In this document: positions 50,625 to 59,444 of the stretch, piece by piece
Layout of the letters: every line of letters starts with the position of its first letter
How positions within the stretch are numbered: position 1 is the first letter of the stretch
NCBI GenBank assembly: GCA_965208065.1
Contig: OZ242313.1
Coordinates: 620,001-684,000, forward strand
Length of the DNA stretch: 64,000 nt
Direction: 5' to 3'
From: Bin103 sp002238925
GTDB lineage: Bacteria > Spirochaetota > Spirochaetia > SZUA-6 > Bin103
Position numbers and translations under genes: made by a program
Notes under the pieces: generated by a model
Databases searched by the model: none
Told to the model about the DNA's origin: nothing
What the model saw: only the letters and a program-made list of their open reading frames with translations

Positions 50625-52051
50625 CGGCGTGGATCGGCCGGCTGGCGGGGGTGATCCTGCTTGCGCTGATCGTGACCGGAGGCCCGGCGGGCGCGCAGGC
50701 GATCGACACCGACGAGGAGTCGCTGTTCGGCTCGCCCGATGAGGATGACGGCGGCGCGCGGGAGAGTCTCGACACCGCCGACCTGTTCGATGGCGAGGTG
50801 CTGGTCACCGAGCCGGAGGCTGCGGGCGAAGCTGCCGCCGTGCCGGCCGCTGCCGCCCCGCCGCCGGTGGAGATAGGCGGCTCGTACCGCTTCGCGCTGA
50901 CCGGGGAAGCGGACTGGGCGTCGCTGGACGACCTGGCCGCAATGCCGCTGGAGCCGGACGCGCACCGCGCCACCGTGGACCTGGGCGCGACCGTGTTCCT
51001 GGACGCCCGCCCGGCGGACGACTTCCGCGTGTTCGGCAAGGTGGACCTGAGCTATCCGTTCAGCACCGATGAGGATGCGCAGCCGGCGCGCGAATTCGAC
51101 GACATCGTTACGGTGAAGGAACTGTTCTCGGACTTCGCGATCGGCGACGCGCTGTTCCTGCGCGGCGGCAAGCACACGATTGCCTGGGGCGTCGGCTACT
51201 TCTTCAGCCCGGCCGACGTGCTCAACCTGACCGCCATCGATCCGGAAGATCCCGACGCCGAGCGCGAAGGACCGGTGTCGCTGCGCGCCAACCTGCCGAT
51301 CGACTTCCACAACCTCTACCTGTACGCGATCGCCGACCCGATCGACGACGGCGGCGTGCAACTCGCCGCGGCGCCCAAGGCGGAGGTGGTGCTGGACGGC
51401 GCCGAGGTGGGCGCCGGCGCCTACTTCCACCCCGAACGGGTGCCGCGCGCCATGCTGACGCTGACCACCAGCCTGCTGGAGTTCGACCTGTTCGCGGAGC
51501 TGGAGGGCAGCCTCGGTTCCGACCGGCGCTTCGTGGAACGGGCCGCCCGTAGTGCCGGCAACCGTTTCGGGCTGCGCACGGTGCGCAACACCGAAGATCC
51601 GTTCGCGGCGGCTACCGGCGGGCTGCGCTACACCTACGCGCCGGAGGCCGGGGACTGGTCGGCCACCGTAGCCGGCCAATACCTGTGGAACGGCGAAGGC
51701 TACGAGGACGCTTCCCTGCTGCGCGACAACCGCGCCGGGGTGGCCGCGCTGCTGGCGGCGGGCGACCTGAGCTTCGCCGACCTGGTGTATTCGGGGCGCC
51801 ACTACGCGGCGGCGTCCCTCAACGTGGCGCTCGGCCGCGGCGCGGACTGGTCGGCGGGCGTGTTCTGGCTGTCCAACCTGAACGACGGCTCCGGGCAGGT
51901 TGCGCCCCAGGTCACGTTCCGCCCGCTCGACCAGCTCAGTTTGCGCGCTGCCGCTACCGCCGCCTACGGCGACGACGGCGCCGAGATGACCCCGTTCGGC
52001 CGCCGCGTCGCCATCTCCCTCACCGCCACCCTCGGTTCCGGCCGCTTCTGA
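50621..52051 (+). CDS. Predicted outer-membrane beta-barrel protein linked to the Lol-like operon
   Basis: A 476-residue protein with a signal peptide (LAGVILLALIVTGGPAGAQA, cleaved after AQA), an acidic Ala/Pro linker (to about residue 80) and a long stretch of alternating-hydrophobicity strands with turns rich in Asp and Asn. The last residues, RRVAISLTATLGSGRF, end in Phe, the classic outer-membrane insertion signal. GGKHTIAWGVGYFFSPADVL is a conserved-looking segment. It overlaps the LolA-like gene (ATGA), so it is an operon member and probably a receiving or exit component. Confidence 0.82.
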   Translation: MTAWIGRLAGVILLALIVTGGPAGAQAIDTDEESLFGSPDEDDGGARESLDTADLFDGEVLVTEPEAAGEAAAVPAAAAPPPVEIGGSYRFALTGEADWASLDDLAAMPLEPDAHRATVDLGATVFLDARPADDFRVFGKVDLSYPFSTDEDAQPAREFDDIVTVKELFSDFAIGDALFLRGGKHTIAWGVGYFFSPADVLNLTAIDPEDPDAEREGPVSLRANLPIDFHNLYLYAIADPIDDGGVQLAAAPKAEVVLDGAEVGAGAYFHPERVPRAMLTLTTSLLEFDLFAELEGSLGSDRRFVERAARSAGNRFGLRTVRNTEDPFAAATGGLRYTYAPEAGDWSATVAGQYLWNGEGYEDASLLRDNRAGVAALLAAGDLSFADLVYSGRHYAAASLNVALGRGADWSAGVFWLSNLNDGSGQVAPQVTFRPLDQLSLRAAATAAYGDDGAEMTPFGRRVAISLTATLGSGRF

Positions 52052-52056
52052 CCCGA

Positions 52057-52083
52057 CCCGAGCCGGTGCGCCTACGGTTCGGG
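52057..52083. terminator. Hairpin between convergent barrel and addA genes
   Basis: CCCGAGCCG (52057-52065) pairs with CGGTTCGGG (52075-52083), nine bp with one G-T wobble and a nine-base loop containing the addA stop codon. It could terminate both convergent transcripts; no T-run follows. Confidence 0.33.
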
Positions 52084-55000
52084 CTCCGCGAGCAGCTCGC
52101 CGGCGTCGATGCGCGCGCGGGTGGCGGCCAGCGCTTTCCACAACTCGCCGGGATCCGGTTCGTAACTGACGCCGGGGCGCAGGAAGTGCAGCGCGGCCGC
52201 CGGCATCTCCCCAACCGCCTGCTGCAGCGCGGCGGCGTACAGGGCGATCTGCCCCAGGTAGGGGGCGGCCGCCTGCTTGATCCGCCCGCGCCGCACGTCG
52301 TCGGTCTTGAAGTCGACCAGGTGCCAGCTGCCCGCATGCTCGTATGCCAGGTCGATGGTGCCGTGCACCGGGGCGCCGTCCCAGTACCAGCCGAACGGCA
52401 GCTCGAAGTGGGCGCGCGTATCCGGATGACGCAGCGTCCGGGCCAGGTCGCTGCCGTCGAGGTGGGCCAGCATCTGCTCCACGTCAACCGCGGCGCGCAG
52501 GATTGTCGCCTCGGCCGCGGACGGCTCGACCTGCCGCGCTACCTGAATCGCATCGGGCCGCACGCCCGAGGTGAACCAGATCCGGATCGCTTCGTGCGCG
52601 AGCGTGCCGCGCAGCAGGGCCAGCCCGTCACCGTGTCCGCTCGCCGCCACGTACCTCGGCGGCGGCCGCAATCCGGTAACCGGCGTGCTGGCACGCAGCG
52701 GGATCACCGCCGGACGCTCCACCAGCGGCGCGGCCACCGGCTCCTCGTCGGCCGCCGGCGGGACCGGAACGTCGGTGGGCACGGCGCGGCGCGCGATGGC
52801 GGCCACATCCACCGGCAGCGCGGGGCGCAGGTCCACGAGCGCCGAGTCGAGTCCCGCCAGGGTGTCGTTGCAGAGCCCGAGCCAGGTTCCGTCGCCGGCC
52901 TGGCCGTCGCCGCTCAGGTAGAGCCGGTCGGCGGCGCGGGTCGCCGCCACGTACAGCAGCCTGCGGTGCTCGGCGTCCTCGTCGTGCTGGTCGCGCTGCT
53001 GGAGGTAGCGGTGCATGCCCGGCTGGCGGCGCGGGTCGGAGGCGGTCGCCCCGGCGCCGGGACTCAGAGTCATGGAGATGCCGTCGGCGGCACGCCAGCG
53101 CACCGGTTCGGTAGAGCGCGGCGGACGCGCGTGCGCCTCCGGCACGAAGACGATCGGAAACTCGAGCCCCTTGGCGCCATGCACGGTCAGCACGCGCACG
53201 GCGTCGGTCTGATCGATCACCGCCAGGCCCTCGCGGTCGACCAACTCGTCGCGGCGCCGGCGCAGGTAACCGACCGCCTCGTCGATTGAACGGCCGCCGA
53301 GGGAGCGTAGGATGGCGACCAGCTTGCGGATGTTGGCGAGCGCCTGCTCGCCGCCGCGCAACGGCGCCCAGGAGGCCTCGAAGCCGGTCAGAACCAGGGC
53401 GCGCTCGACGATCGCGTCAACCGGGTCGATGGCCACCGTGCGGCGCAGATCGGCAAGCACCTCGGCGGCATGCGCACAACGCCGCCGCTCGTCGTCGGCG
53501 ACGCTGGCTGGCGGGCGTTGCAGCACCCGCATCCAGTTGTGCTCGGCGGCGTGGCATGCCAGCAGCGTGCGGTCGTCAATCATGAACAGCGGCGAGCGCA
53601 GCGCGCCGACCAGGGCGATGAGGTCGTCCGGTTCGGCCAGCCATGCCAGCAGGTTGGTGAGGTCGCGAATCTCCTGGCGGGTAAAGAAACCGGCCCCGGC
53701 CGGCGTCACGTAGGGCACGTCGTGGCTCTCGAGGGCCTGCTCGAAGACGTGCACGTAGGCCAGCCGCCGCAACAGGACCGCGACGTCGCGGGCGGTTGCT
53801 GGCCGTTCGCGCCGCGATTCCGGATCGCACACCGCCGCGCCGCCGCGCAGCAGGCCGGCAATCTCGGCCGCCACCGCGTCCGCCTCCACGCGGCGGCACT
53901 CCAGGGCGCCGGCAGCGCTGTTCCGACCCTGCTTTTCCAGCGTAATAACGGTGAGGTGCGGCCCTTCGCGGCCGGCGGGTCCGCGTCCTGACATCCGCTG
54001 CATGCGCACGCCGCTGCCGTTGCCGCCACTCGCGAACAGCGGCCGGAACAGGGCGTTGCTCACCGACACCAATTCGTCGTGGGTGCGAAACGACTGTGTG
54101 AGCGCGTGCAGGGCGCCGCCGCTGCGCCGCAACTCGGCCTCGAACTGGGTAAAATGTGCCACGTTGCTGCCGCGAAACCGGTAGATGGACTGCTTGGCGT
54201 CGCCGACCAGGAAACGGTGCGGGCGCGCGGTGCCGCTCCCATCCGGGTCGGTGAGCAGGCGCACCAGGGCAATCTGCGTGTCGTTGACGTCCTGGAACTC
54301 GTCCACCATGACGTGGCGATACCGTGCGCGGCACGCCGCCGCGATTTTCGGGTGCTCGCGCAGCAGCCGGACCGCCTCGATCTCCAGATCGAGGTAATCG
54401 CAGGCGCCCAGGGCCGATTTGCGCAACCGGTACCGGCGGCAGGCGTCCATGAACAGGTCGTGCAACGCGGCGGTGGTACGCAACGCGAGGTCGTCGTCAG
54501 GCCCCCAGCGGGGCGCGTTCTGCAAACTCTTGGCAAGGTCTCGCAGGGCCCGGAGATCATCCTTGACCTGGGCCATGTCCTGCCAGCTCGCCTTTTTGCC
54601 CGGCCTGAGGTTGATCGCGCCGGCAGCGCTGACAATCGTGTCGATCAGGGCCGCGGCGTCCTGGCCTTCCCGCTCGCCCAGGGTGGCAAGCACGACCCCG
54701 ACCTGTTGGGCAAGCTTGTCGTCCGGCGCTGCGCCGGCCAACGCCTCCCGCAGCGCGGCGACCAGCCGCTCAAGCTCGGGCAGGGCCGCGGCGACGGCCT
54801 CACGCTGTGCGCCGTCCAGGGCGCCCTTCACGTAAGCCGTCCACGCCGCCAGGCGAGCCGCCCGAGCGGCGCGGTCATCCTGGTGGCGGCCGCTGCCACC
54901 GCCGTCCCGCGCACCGGCGAGACTCCCGAATGCCTCGCGTACCTGGTCGCGCTGGTCGATCATGCGCGGTAGCTGCTCGGTCAGCCAGTACACGCTGATT

Positions 55001-55476
55001 TCGCTCACCGCCTCGGCGCGTCCGTCGCCGGCTTGGGCGCCCGCTTCAAGGGCATCCATGGCGGCGCCGATCCGCTCGTATTCGGCCTCGTCGTCGGGCA
55101 GGATTCGCGCCAGGGCAATCGGCCCCGCCGCCACCGGGTGCTCGCGCAGCAGGCGCAGGCACAGCGAGTGGATGGTGCCGATGACCGCCTGATCGATTTC
55201 CGCGCGGTGGCCGGCCAGCGACGGCCGCCGGTGCACTTCGCGCCGCACCCGGTCGCGCATCTCGGCGGCGGCTGCGTCGGTAAAGGTGACGGCGACGATT
55301 TCCGGAATGCGGCAGGTGGCCAGCAGAGCGACGTAGCGCTCCACCAGAACGCGGGTCTTGCCGCTGCCGGCGCCCGCCGAGACCAGCATGTCCGCATTGC
55401 GGTCGCCGACAATCGCCCGCTGCTCGCCGGTCAGATCCGCCTCCGGACTGGCGGTGGCCGCTCCGTGTGCGCTCAT
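52072..55476 (-). CDS. addA: Helicase-nuclease subunit AddA
   Basis: Large subunit of the AddAB complex that processes double-strand breaks. The product of about 1,134 residues is a UvrD-like helicase with Walker A SAGAGSGKTRVLVER, VAVTFTDAAAAEMRDRV, VDEFQDVNDTQ and TVHGAKGLEFPIVFV. The C-terminal PD-(D/E)XK nuclease shows LVDFKTDDVRRG with HGTIDLAYEHAG before it. The ATG at 55476 overlaps the addB stop (ATGA). The nuclease and helicase motifs are intact. Confidence 0.94.
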   Translation of the reverse strand: MSAHGAATASPEADLTGEQRAIVGDRNADMLVSAGAGSGKTRVLVERYVALLATCRIPEIVAVTFTDAAAAEMRDRVRREVHRRPSLAGHRAEIDQAVIGTIHSLCLRLLREHPVAAGPIALARILPDDEAEYERIGAAMDALEAGAQAGDGRAEAVSEISVYWLTEQLPRMIDQRDQVREAFGSLAGARDGGGSGRHQDDRAARAARLAAWTAYVKGALDGAQREAVAAALPELERLVAALREALAGAAPDDKLAQQVGVVLATLGEREGQDAAALIDTIVSAAGAINLRPGKKASWQDMAQVKDDLRALRDLAKSLQNAPRWGPDDDLALRTTAALHDLFMDACRRYRLRKSALGACDYLDLEIEAVRLLREHPKIAAACRARYRHVMVDEFQDVNDTQIALVRLLTDPDGSGTARPHRFLVGDAKQSIYRFRGSNVAHFTQFEAELRRSGGALHALTQSFRTHDELVSVSNALFRPLFASGGNGSGVRMQRMSGRGPAGREGPHLTVITLEKQGRNSAAGALECRRVEADAVAAEIAGLLRGGAAVCDPESRRERPATARDVAVLLRRLAYVHVFEQALESHDVPYVTPAGAGFFTRQEIRDLTNLLAWLAEPDDLIALVGALRSPLFMIDDRTLLACHAAEHNWMRVLQRPPASVADDERRRCAHAAEVLADLRRTVAIDPVDAIVERALVLTGFEASWAPLRGGEQALANIRKLVAILRSLGGRSIDEAVGYLRRRRDELVDREGLAVIDQTDAVRVLTVHGAKGLEFPIVFVPEAHARPPRSTEPVRWRAADGISMTLSPGAGATASDPRRQPGMHRYLQQRDQHDEDAEHRRLLYVAATRAADRLYLSGDGQAGDGTWLGLCNDTLAGLDSALVDLRPALPVDVAAIARRAVPTDVPVPPAADEEPVAAPLVERPAVIPLRASTPVTGLRPPPRYVAASGHGDGLALLRGTLAHEAIRIWFTSGVRPDAIQVARQVEPSAAEATILRAAVDVEQMLAHLDGSDLARTLRHPDTRAHFELPFGWYWDGAPVHGTIDLAYEHAGSWHLVDFKTDDVRRGRIKQAAAPYLGQIALYAAALQQAVGEMPAAALHFLRPGVSYEPDPGELWKALAATRARIDAGELLAEPEP

Positions 55477-58421
55477 GGCCAGCGCTTCCAACGGCTGAAC
55501 TCGTTGACGCGGCACGCGTGCTGGTACGCGCAGTAGCTCGGGCAGGGGCGCACCTTCGGGTCGACGCGGAAGTCGCCGGCCCGCACCGATTCGCGTACGG
55601 CGGCGGCGCGCCGGACCACATCGTCGATCAGCTGCCGGTCGGCGTCAGCGGCCGTGTCGAGCTGCCACTCCCTGCTCGGCGGCTTCACCCAGGCGTAGCG
55701 CGCAACAACCTGGGCGGCATCCACATGGTCGCGGGCCAGGTAGGCGTACAACTGCAGCTGGACGCGGCGGTCATCAAGGTCAGTGCGGCTGATGAAGCGT
55801 CCCGACTTGTAGTCTACAATCACCGCCACGCCGGGCGCCGAGTCGAAGCGGTCGATCTTCGCCCGTACGGTGAGCGGCGGCTCCAGCGGCAGGTCTGCCC
55901 GGAGATCCAGCTCCGTTCCCTGCACCCTGGTGATGCCGGCCTGCTCGGAGCGCCCGGCCTCCGCGTGCAGCAGGGCCGCCAGCCGATCCAACACCGTATC
56001 GCACTCCAGCTCCCAGATTCCGGCGCGTCCGAAACCATGTTGGGCAGGCGCCCGGTTCCAGATGGTGCGCCCCCTGGTCCGCAGCCGCTCGACCGCGGCC
56101 GGTACCGTGTCCGAGTCCAGCGGCTTCCCCGCCTTGACCAGTTCGCTCAGCGCGTCCTGCAGAATCTCGTGCATCACGGTGCCGCGGATCGCTGCGTCCG
56201 CTGTTTCCTGCTCCTCTTCCAATTCATACAGGTCCAGCGCGTAGCGCCCGAAAAATTGGAACGCGCAGGTCTGATAGGTCTCCAGGCGTGACGCGCTCCA
56301 GACGGCCTCGCGGTCGCTCAGCCCGCGGCGCAGGTCGGCCGCAACCGATCCCTCGAACGTGCCGGCCGACGCGAACGAGCGGCGGCGCTGCTCCACGTGC
56401 GCCGCCAGCCGTACCACCTCCCACGCCGCCGCGTCCGCCGGCCGGTTGCGGCCCCCGTTGGCCCAGCCGGAGGTGCAGGCGATGGCGAGTTCGCGGCGGG
56501 ATGCAGTCTCGGGCGGGGCAGGCGGCCGCACACCGGCGCCGCCGTCGCCGGCGGCATCCTCGAAATAGATCGAAGCGGCGACTTGGCGCCCGCGCTCGTC
56601 CAGCCGCGTCCGCCATGCGGTGAGCGACCCGTCGGCACGGCTGCGCACGGTACGCCACAGTTCATCCTCAGTCGGCTCGGGTTCGGGCGGCAGGGCGATT
56701 CCTTGTGCCGCCAGGCTGGTGCGCGCCTGCACGGACAGGAGAAGCGGCGCCGTCCGCGCCAGCGGGAATTCACCCTCCACCAGTCCACCGACGGCCAGGT
56801 GGTGCAGCCGCAGGCCGGGCAGCGCCGTCATCGGTCCCAGCAACACCCCGCCCGCCTCGCGCAGGATCGCCGCCGGCGCCTCCAGGCGGCTCAGGAGCCG
56901 GTCGGCGAACAGGGGAAACCCGATCGCGGCTGCGCCGAGCGCGGCATCGGCGGTGGCGATCTCGTCAAGGTGGCGGCGCAGGGCGTCGAGCTCGGCGGCG
57001 AGTCCGGCGATCAGGCGCACGTGCGGGCGAATAAGCGGGGAACCGCCGAACAGCGCCGCGTTCAATCGTTTGGCGTGCTCCGCGGCCGGCGCTGCCGGCG
57101 GCTCCAGCAGCCCATACAGATCGGTCAGCGCCGCGCCGAGTCCACGCTCCTCCAGCCCCGGCAGGGCCGGCGCCGGGCTGGCGGGTTGCCCGTCCGCGTC
57201 AGGCTGTCCGGCGGTCGCTGCGGCGGCATCCCGCACCGTCAACTCGGCCAAGCGATCAAGAGCGCCGCGTCCCGCCCACAGGTTCTCCTTCCGCCCACGG
57301 CGCGAAACCGCGGCGAGCGACTGTGCGTCGAGACCCCAACGATCGCCGTCGATGAAACCGCTCGACAGCGTCGCCACCAGATCGCGCAGGCGCCAACCTT
57401 CCTCCGGCATCCGCAGCAGGCGGCGAATCCAGATGCCGAGCGGCCGGTTGGCGAGCGGTTCCCCGGCCACCGGATCGAGCGGCAGGTCGTATTCGGCGAA
57501 CACCTGGCGTGCCAGGCCGAGCGCGGGACCGAGGCGCCGAAAGGCAACGCCGCAGTCGGATGGCCGCAGCGTGCGGTCCTCGGTGAGCCGTCGCTTGATG
57601 GAGCGTGCGATTGCGCGCAGCTGCGCCTCGCGGTCGGAGGTGACGAAACCGTGTACCGGTGCCTGGTGGATGCCGCCCGCGGTGCGCTCGACCGTCGCAG
57701 CGGGGCACAACTCGCTCAGGCGCTGGTATGAATGGCGGGCACGCGTCCCAGCGTCCGGATCGAAGGTGAGCGCAAAGTCGCGGCCGCTGGCGAGCGCGGC
57801 AAGCAGGCGCAGTTCTCCCTCATGGAAAAACGTGAATCCGTCCACGGCGATCACGCCAGGGATGTCGCTTGCCGCGGCAGCCGCGGCGGCGGCCGCACCC
57901 GGCAGCGCCGCGGGGTGCAGCCAGCGGTGCCGGTCGAGAGCGGTGTGGTAAGCGCGGTAGATGGCGGCAATCGCCGCAAGCTGCGGGTCGCCGGTAGCGT
58001 CGGCCGCCGCGGCGAGGCGATGGCGGTCTATCTCTTCGGCAGACAACTCCTCGATCGCGGCCCACAGCATCTGGTGCAGGCCGGGGGCCGCCGCGATGGA
58101 TGCGAAGTAGCTGGCGGAGCCGGCAGCGACTTCCTGCCGTATGACGCCGGCCAGCAGTTCACGGGCGACGCCGGGCGATGCCGGCACCCGCTCCCCGCAC
58201 AACCGGCGGGCGAGGCCGCGCGGCGTTTCCACCTGCAGATCCAGCGCGACGCCGCAGAGCGCCAGCAGCCGGCGGCGGAATTGGTCGCCGTGGCGGACAG
58301 TGGGCACCAGCATCAGCGTGGCGGCAAACGGGTCCGCGCGATACCGGTCGGCAGTTCGCCGGAGCAGCGCCTCGGTCTTTCCGGATGCTGCCGGCCCGAC
58401 TATGAAGGTGGTTCGTGCGAT
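55473..58421 (-). CDS. addB: Helicase-nuclease subunit AddB; start codon unusual
   Basis: AddB partner with C-terminal nuclease motifs VAVIVDYKSGRFIS and VQLQLYAYLARDH, and four cysteines for a [4Fe-4S] cluster (YQTC and CPSYCAYQHACR). The longest ATG-started frame begins at 58313, but the same frame upstream encodes IARTTFIVGPAASGKTEALL, a Walker A region (GPAASGKT) that AddB proteins have. The frame opens after a TGA at 58427-58425, with ATC as its second codon (58421) and no ATG, GTG or TTG before the motif. Either ATC initiates, or a one-base indel after the ATG at 58428 shifts the frame. I annotate from 58421. Confidence 0.78.
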   Translation of the reverse strand: MARTTFIVGPAASGKTEALLRRTADRYRADPFAATLMLVPTVRHGDQFRRRLLALCGVALDLQVETPRGLARRLCGERVPASPGVARELLAGVIRQEVAAGSASYFASIAAAPGLHQMLWAAIEELSAEEIDRHRLAAAADATGDPQLAAIAAIYRAYHTALDRHRWLHPAALPGAAAAAAAAASDIPGVIAVDGFTFFHEGELRLLAALASGRDFALTFDPDAGTRARHSYQRLSELCPAATVERTAGGIHQAPVHGFVTSDREAQLRAIARSIKRRLTEDRTLRPSDCGVAFRRLGPALGLARQVFAEYDLPLDPVAGEPLANRPLGIWIRRLLRMPEEGWRLRDLVATLSSGFIDGDRWGLDAQSLAAVSRRGRKENLWAGRGALDRLAELTVRDAAAATAGQPDADGQPASPAPALPGLEERGLGAALTDLYGLLEPPAAPAAEHAKRLNAALFGGSPLIRPHVRLIAGLAAELDALRRHLDEIATADAALGAAAIGFPLFADRLLSRLEAPAAILREAGGVLLGPMTALPGLRLHHLAVGGLVEGEFPLARTAPLLLSVQARTSLAAQGIALPPEPEPTEDELWRTVRSRADGSLTAWRTRLDERGRQVAASIYFEDAAGDGGAGVRPPAPPETASRRELAIACTSGWANGGRNRPADAAAWEVVRLAAHVEQRRRSFASAGTFEGSVAADLRRGLSDREAVWSASRLETYQTCAFQFFGRYALDLYELEEEQETADAAIRGTVMHEILQDALSELVKAGKPLDSDTVPAAVERLRTRGRTIWNRAPAQHGFGRAGIWELECDTVLDRLAALLHAEAGRSEQAGITRVQGTELDLRADLPLEPPLTVRAKIDRFDSAPGVAVIVDYKSGRFISRTDLDDRRVQLQLYAYLARDHVDAAQVVARYAWVKPPSREWQLDTAADADRQLIDDVVRRAAAVRESVRAGDFRVDPKVRPCPSYCAYQHACRVNEFSRWKRWP

Positions 58422-58478
58422 GCCTCATGGTACCGCCGGCGCGGGCCGGAAGTCTCATGCCGGCGTGATGAAGAAACC

Positions 58479-58538
58479 GTGAATGGTGGCCAGTTATCGT
58501 CTCCCATTCACGCCAAAGTTGTGATTTTCCGTGAATGG
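58479..58538. repeat. Three copies of GTGAATGG before the fic gene
   Basis: GTGAATGG occurs directly at 58479-58486 and 58531-58538, each within CCGTGAATGGTG, and inverted as CCATTCAC at 58504-58511. The centres are nearly evenly spaced (25 and 27 bp). They lie 18-77 bp before the fic start, over the fic promoter region and the start of the divergent addB. The symmetric arrangement suits a dimeric regulator, for example Fic's own C-terminal DNA-binding segment. Confidence 0.6.
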
Positions 58539-58555
58539 TGCGATGATGAGGCAGG

Positions 58556-59437
58556 ATGGCAACTTCCCTCGCCGCCAGAAACCGCATCCACGCGTTGCAC
58601 CGCGAGTACGCCAGTCTGCGACCGGGCAAGGAGTCGCTCCTGGCGATGATCGACGAGGTGGAGATCCCCGAAAGCGTCTACAATTCCAATGCCATAGAGA
58701 ACTCGACGCTCACCCTGGAGGAAACCGAGAAGATCCTGCTGGAGCAGATGCTGTCCCGCAACGTGTCGGTGCGAGAAGTGTTCGAGGCGGTCAACTTGGC
58801 ACGTGTCATCGAGTACCAGCGGAACAGGGCCGGCGACACGGACCCGGGCAAGGAACGGATCCTGCTGTTGCACCAGATGCTGATCGGAGCAATCGACGAC
58901 GACATTGCCGGCCGCTTCCGCCGCAGTGGGGAGTACGTGCGGGTGGGTTCCCATATCGCGCCGGCGCCGGAGCAGGTCGACGGCATGATCGATGAGGCGC
59001 TGCTGCAGTACGGGAGTGACCTCGACTGCTATTTCCTGGACAGGATCGCCCGATTCCACCTGGATTTCGAAGTAATTCATCCGTTCTACGACGGCAATGG
59101 CCGTGTCGGCCGGGTCATCATCAATGCCCAACTGTTGAAGCAGGGGCTGCCGCCGCTGATCGTTCGCAACTCGGAAAAACAGACCTACTACCGCGCGTTC
59201 CGGGAGTACACCGACCGCCAGCGCACCGCGACCATGGAGCGGATCCTGGCGCTGGCGCTGATCGAGTCGCTGCACAAGCGGCTCAGTTACCTTCAGGGAC
59301 AGCGCATCGTGACGCTGTCCAACTACATCAGGCAGGAGGGGCGGTCGGCCCCCGCCGTCACCAACGCCGCCCGCCGCCAGACCATTCCGGCGTTTCGCGA
59401 AAAGGGCGTGTGGAAGATCGCCAGTGACAGCCGGTAA
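58556..59437 (+). CDS. Fic-family AMP-transferase, class II with internal inhibitory helix
   Basis: A 293-residue protein. The catalytic Fic motif HPFYDGNGRVGR is at 175-186. An N-terminal inhibitory motif S/TxxxE(G/N) is SNAIEN at 44-49 (Ser44, Glu48), so it belongs to class II and should be self-inhibited. The C-terminal 50 residues (LSNYIRQEGRSAPAVTNAAR, then RQTIPAFREKGVWKIAS) look like a winged helix. GAGG is five bases before the ATG. Such proteins modify targets with AMP. Target unknown. The repeats upstream could bind this C-terminal domain. Confidence 0.92.
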   Translation: MATSLAARNRIHALHREYASLRPGKESLLAMIDEVEIPESVYNSNAIENSTLTLEETEKILLEQMLSRNVSVREVFEAVNLARVIEYQRNRAGDTDPGKERILLLHQMLIGAIDDDIAGRFRRSGEYVRVGSHIAPAPEQVDGMIDEALLQYGSDLDCYFLDRIARFHLDFEVIHPFYDGNGRVGRVIINAQLLKQGLPPLIVRNSEKQTYYRAFREYTDRQRTATMERILALALIESLHKRLSYLQGQRIVTLSNYIRQEGRSAPAVTNAARRQTIPAFREKGVWKIASDSR

Positions 59438-59444
59438 CACAGCG

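Noticed and set aside
58159..58629. 156-codon minus-strand frame upstream of addB
   Set aside because: Runs out of frame through the addB start and the fic repeats; its residues are noise. Its ATG at 58428 is considered only as a possible frameshifted addB start.
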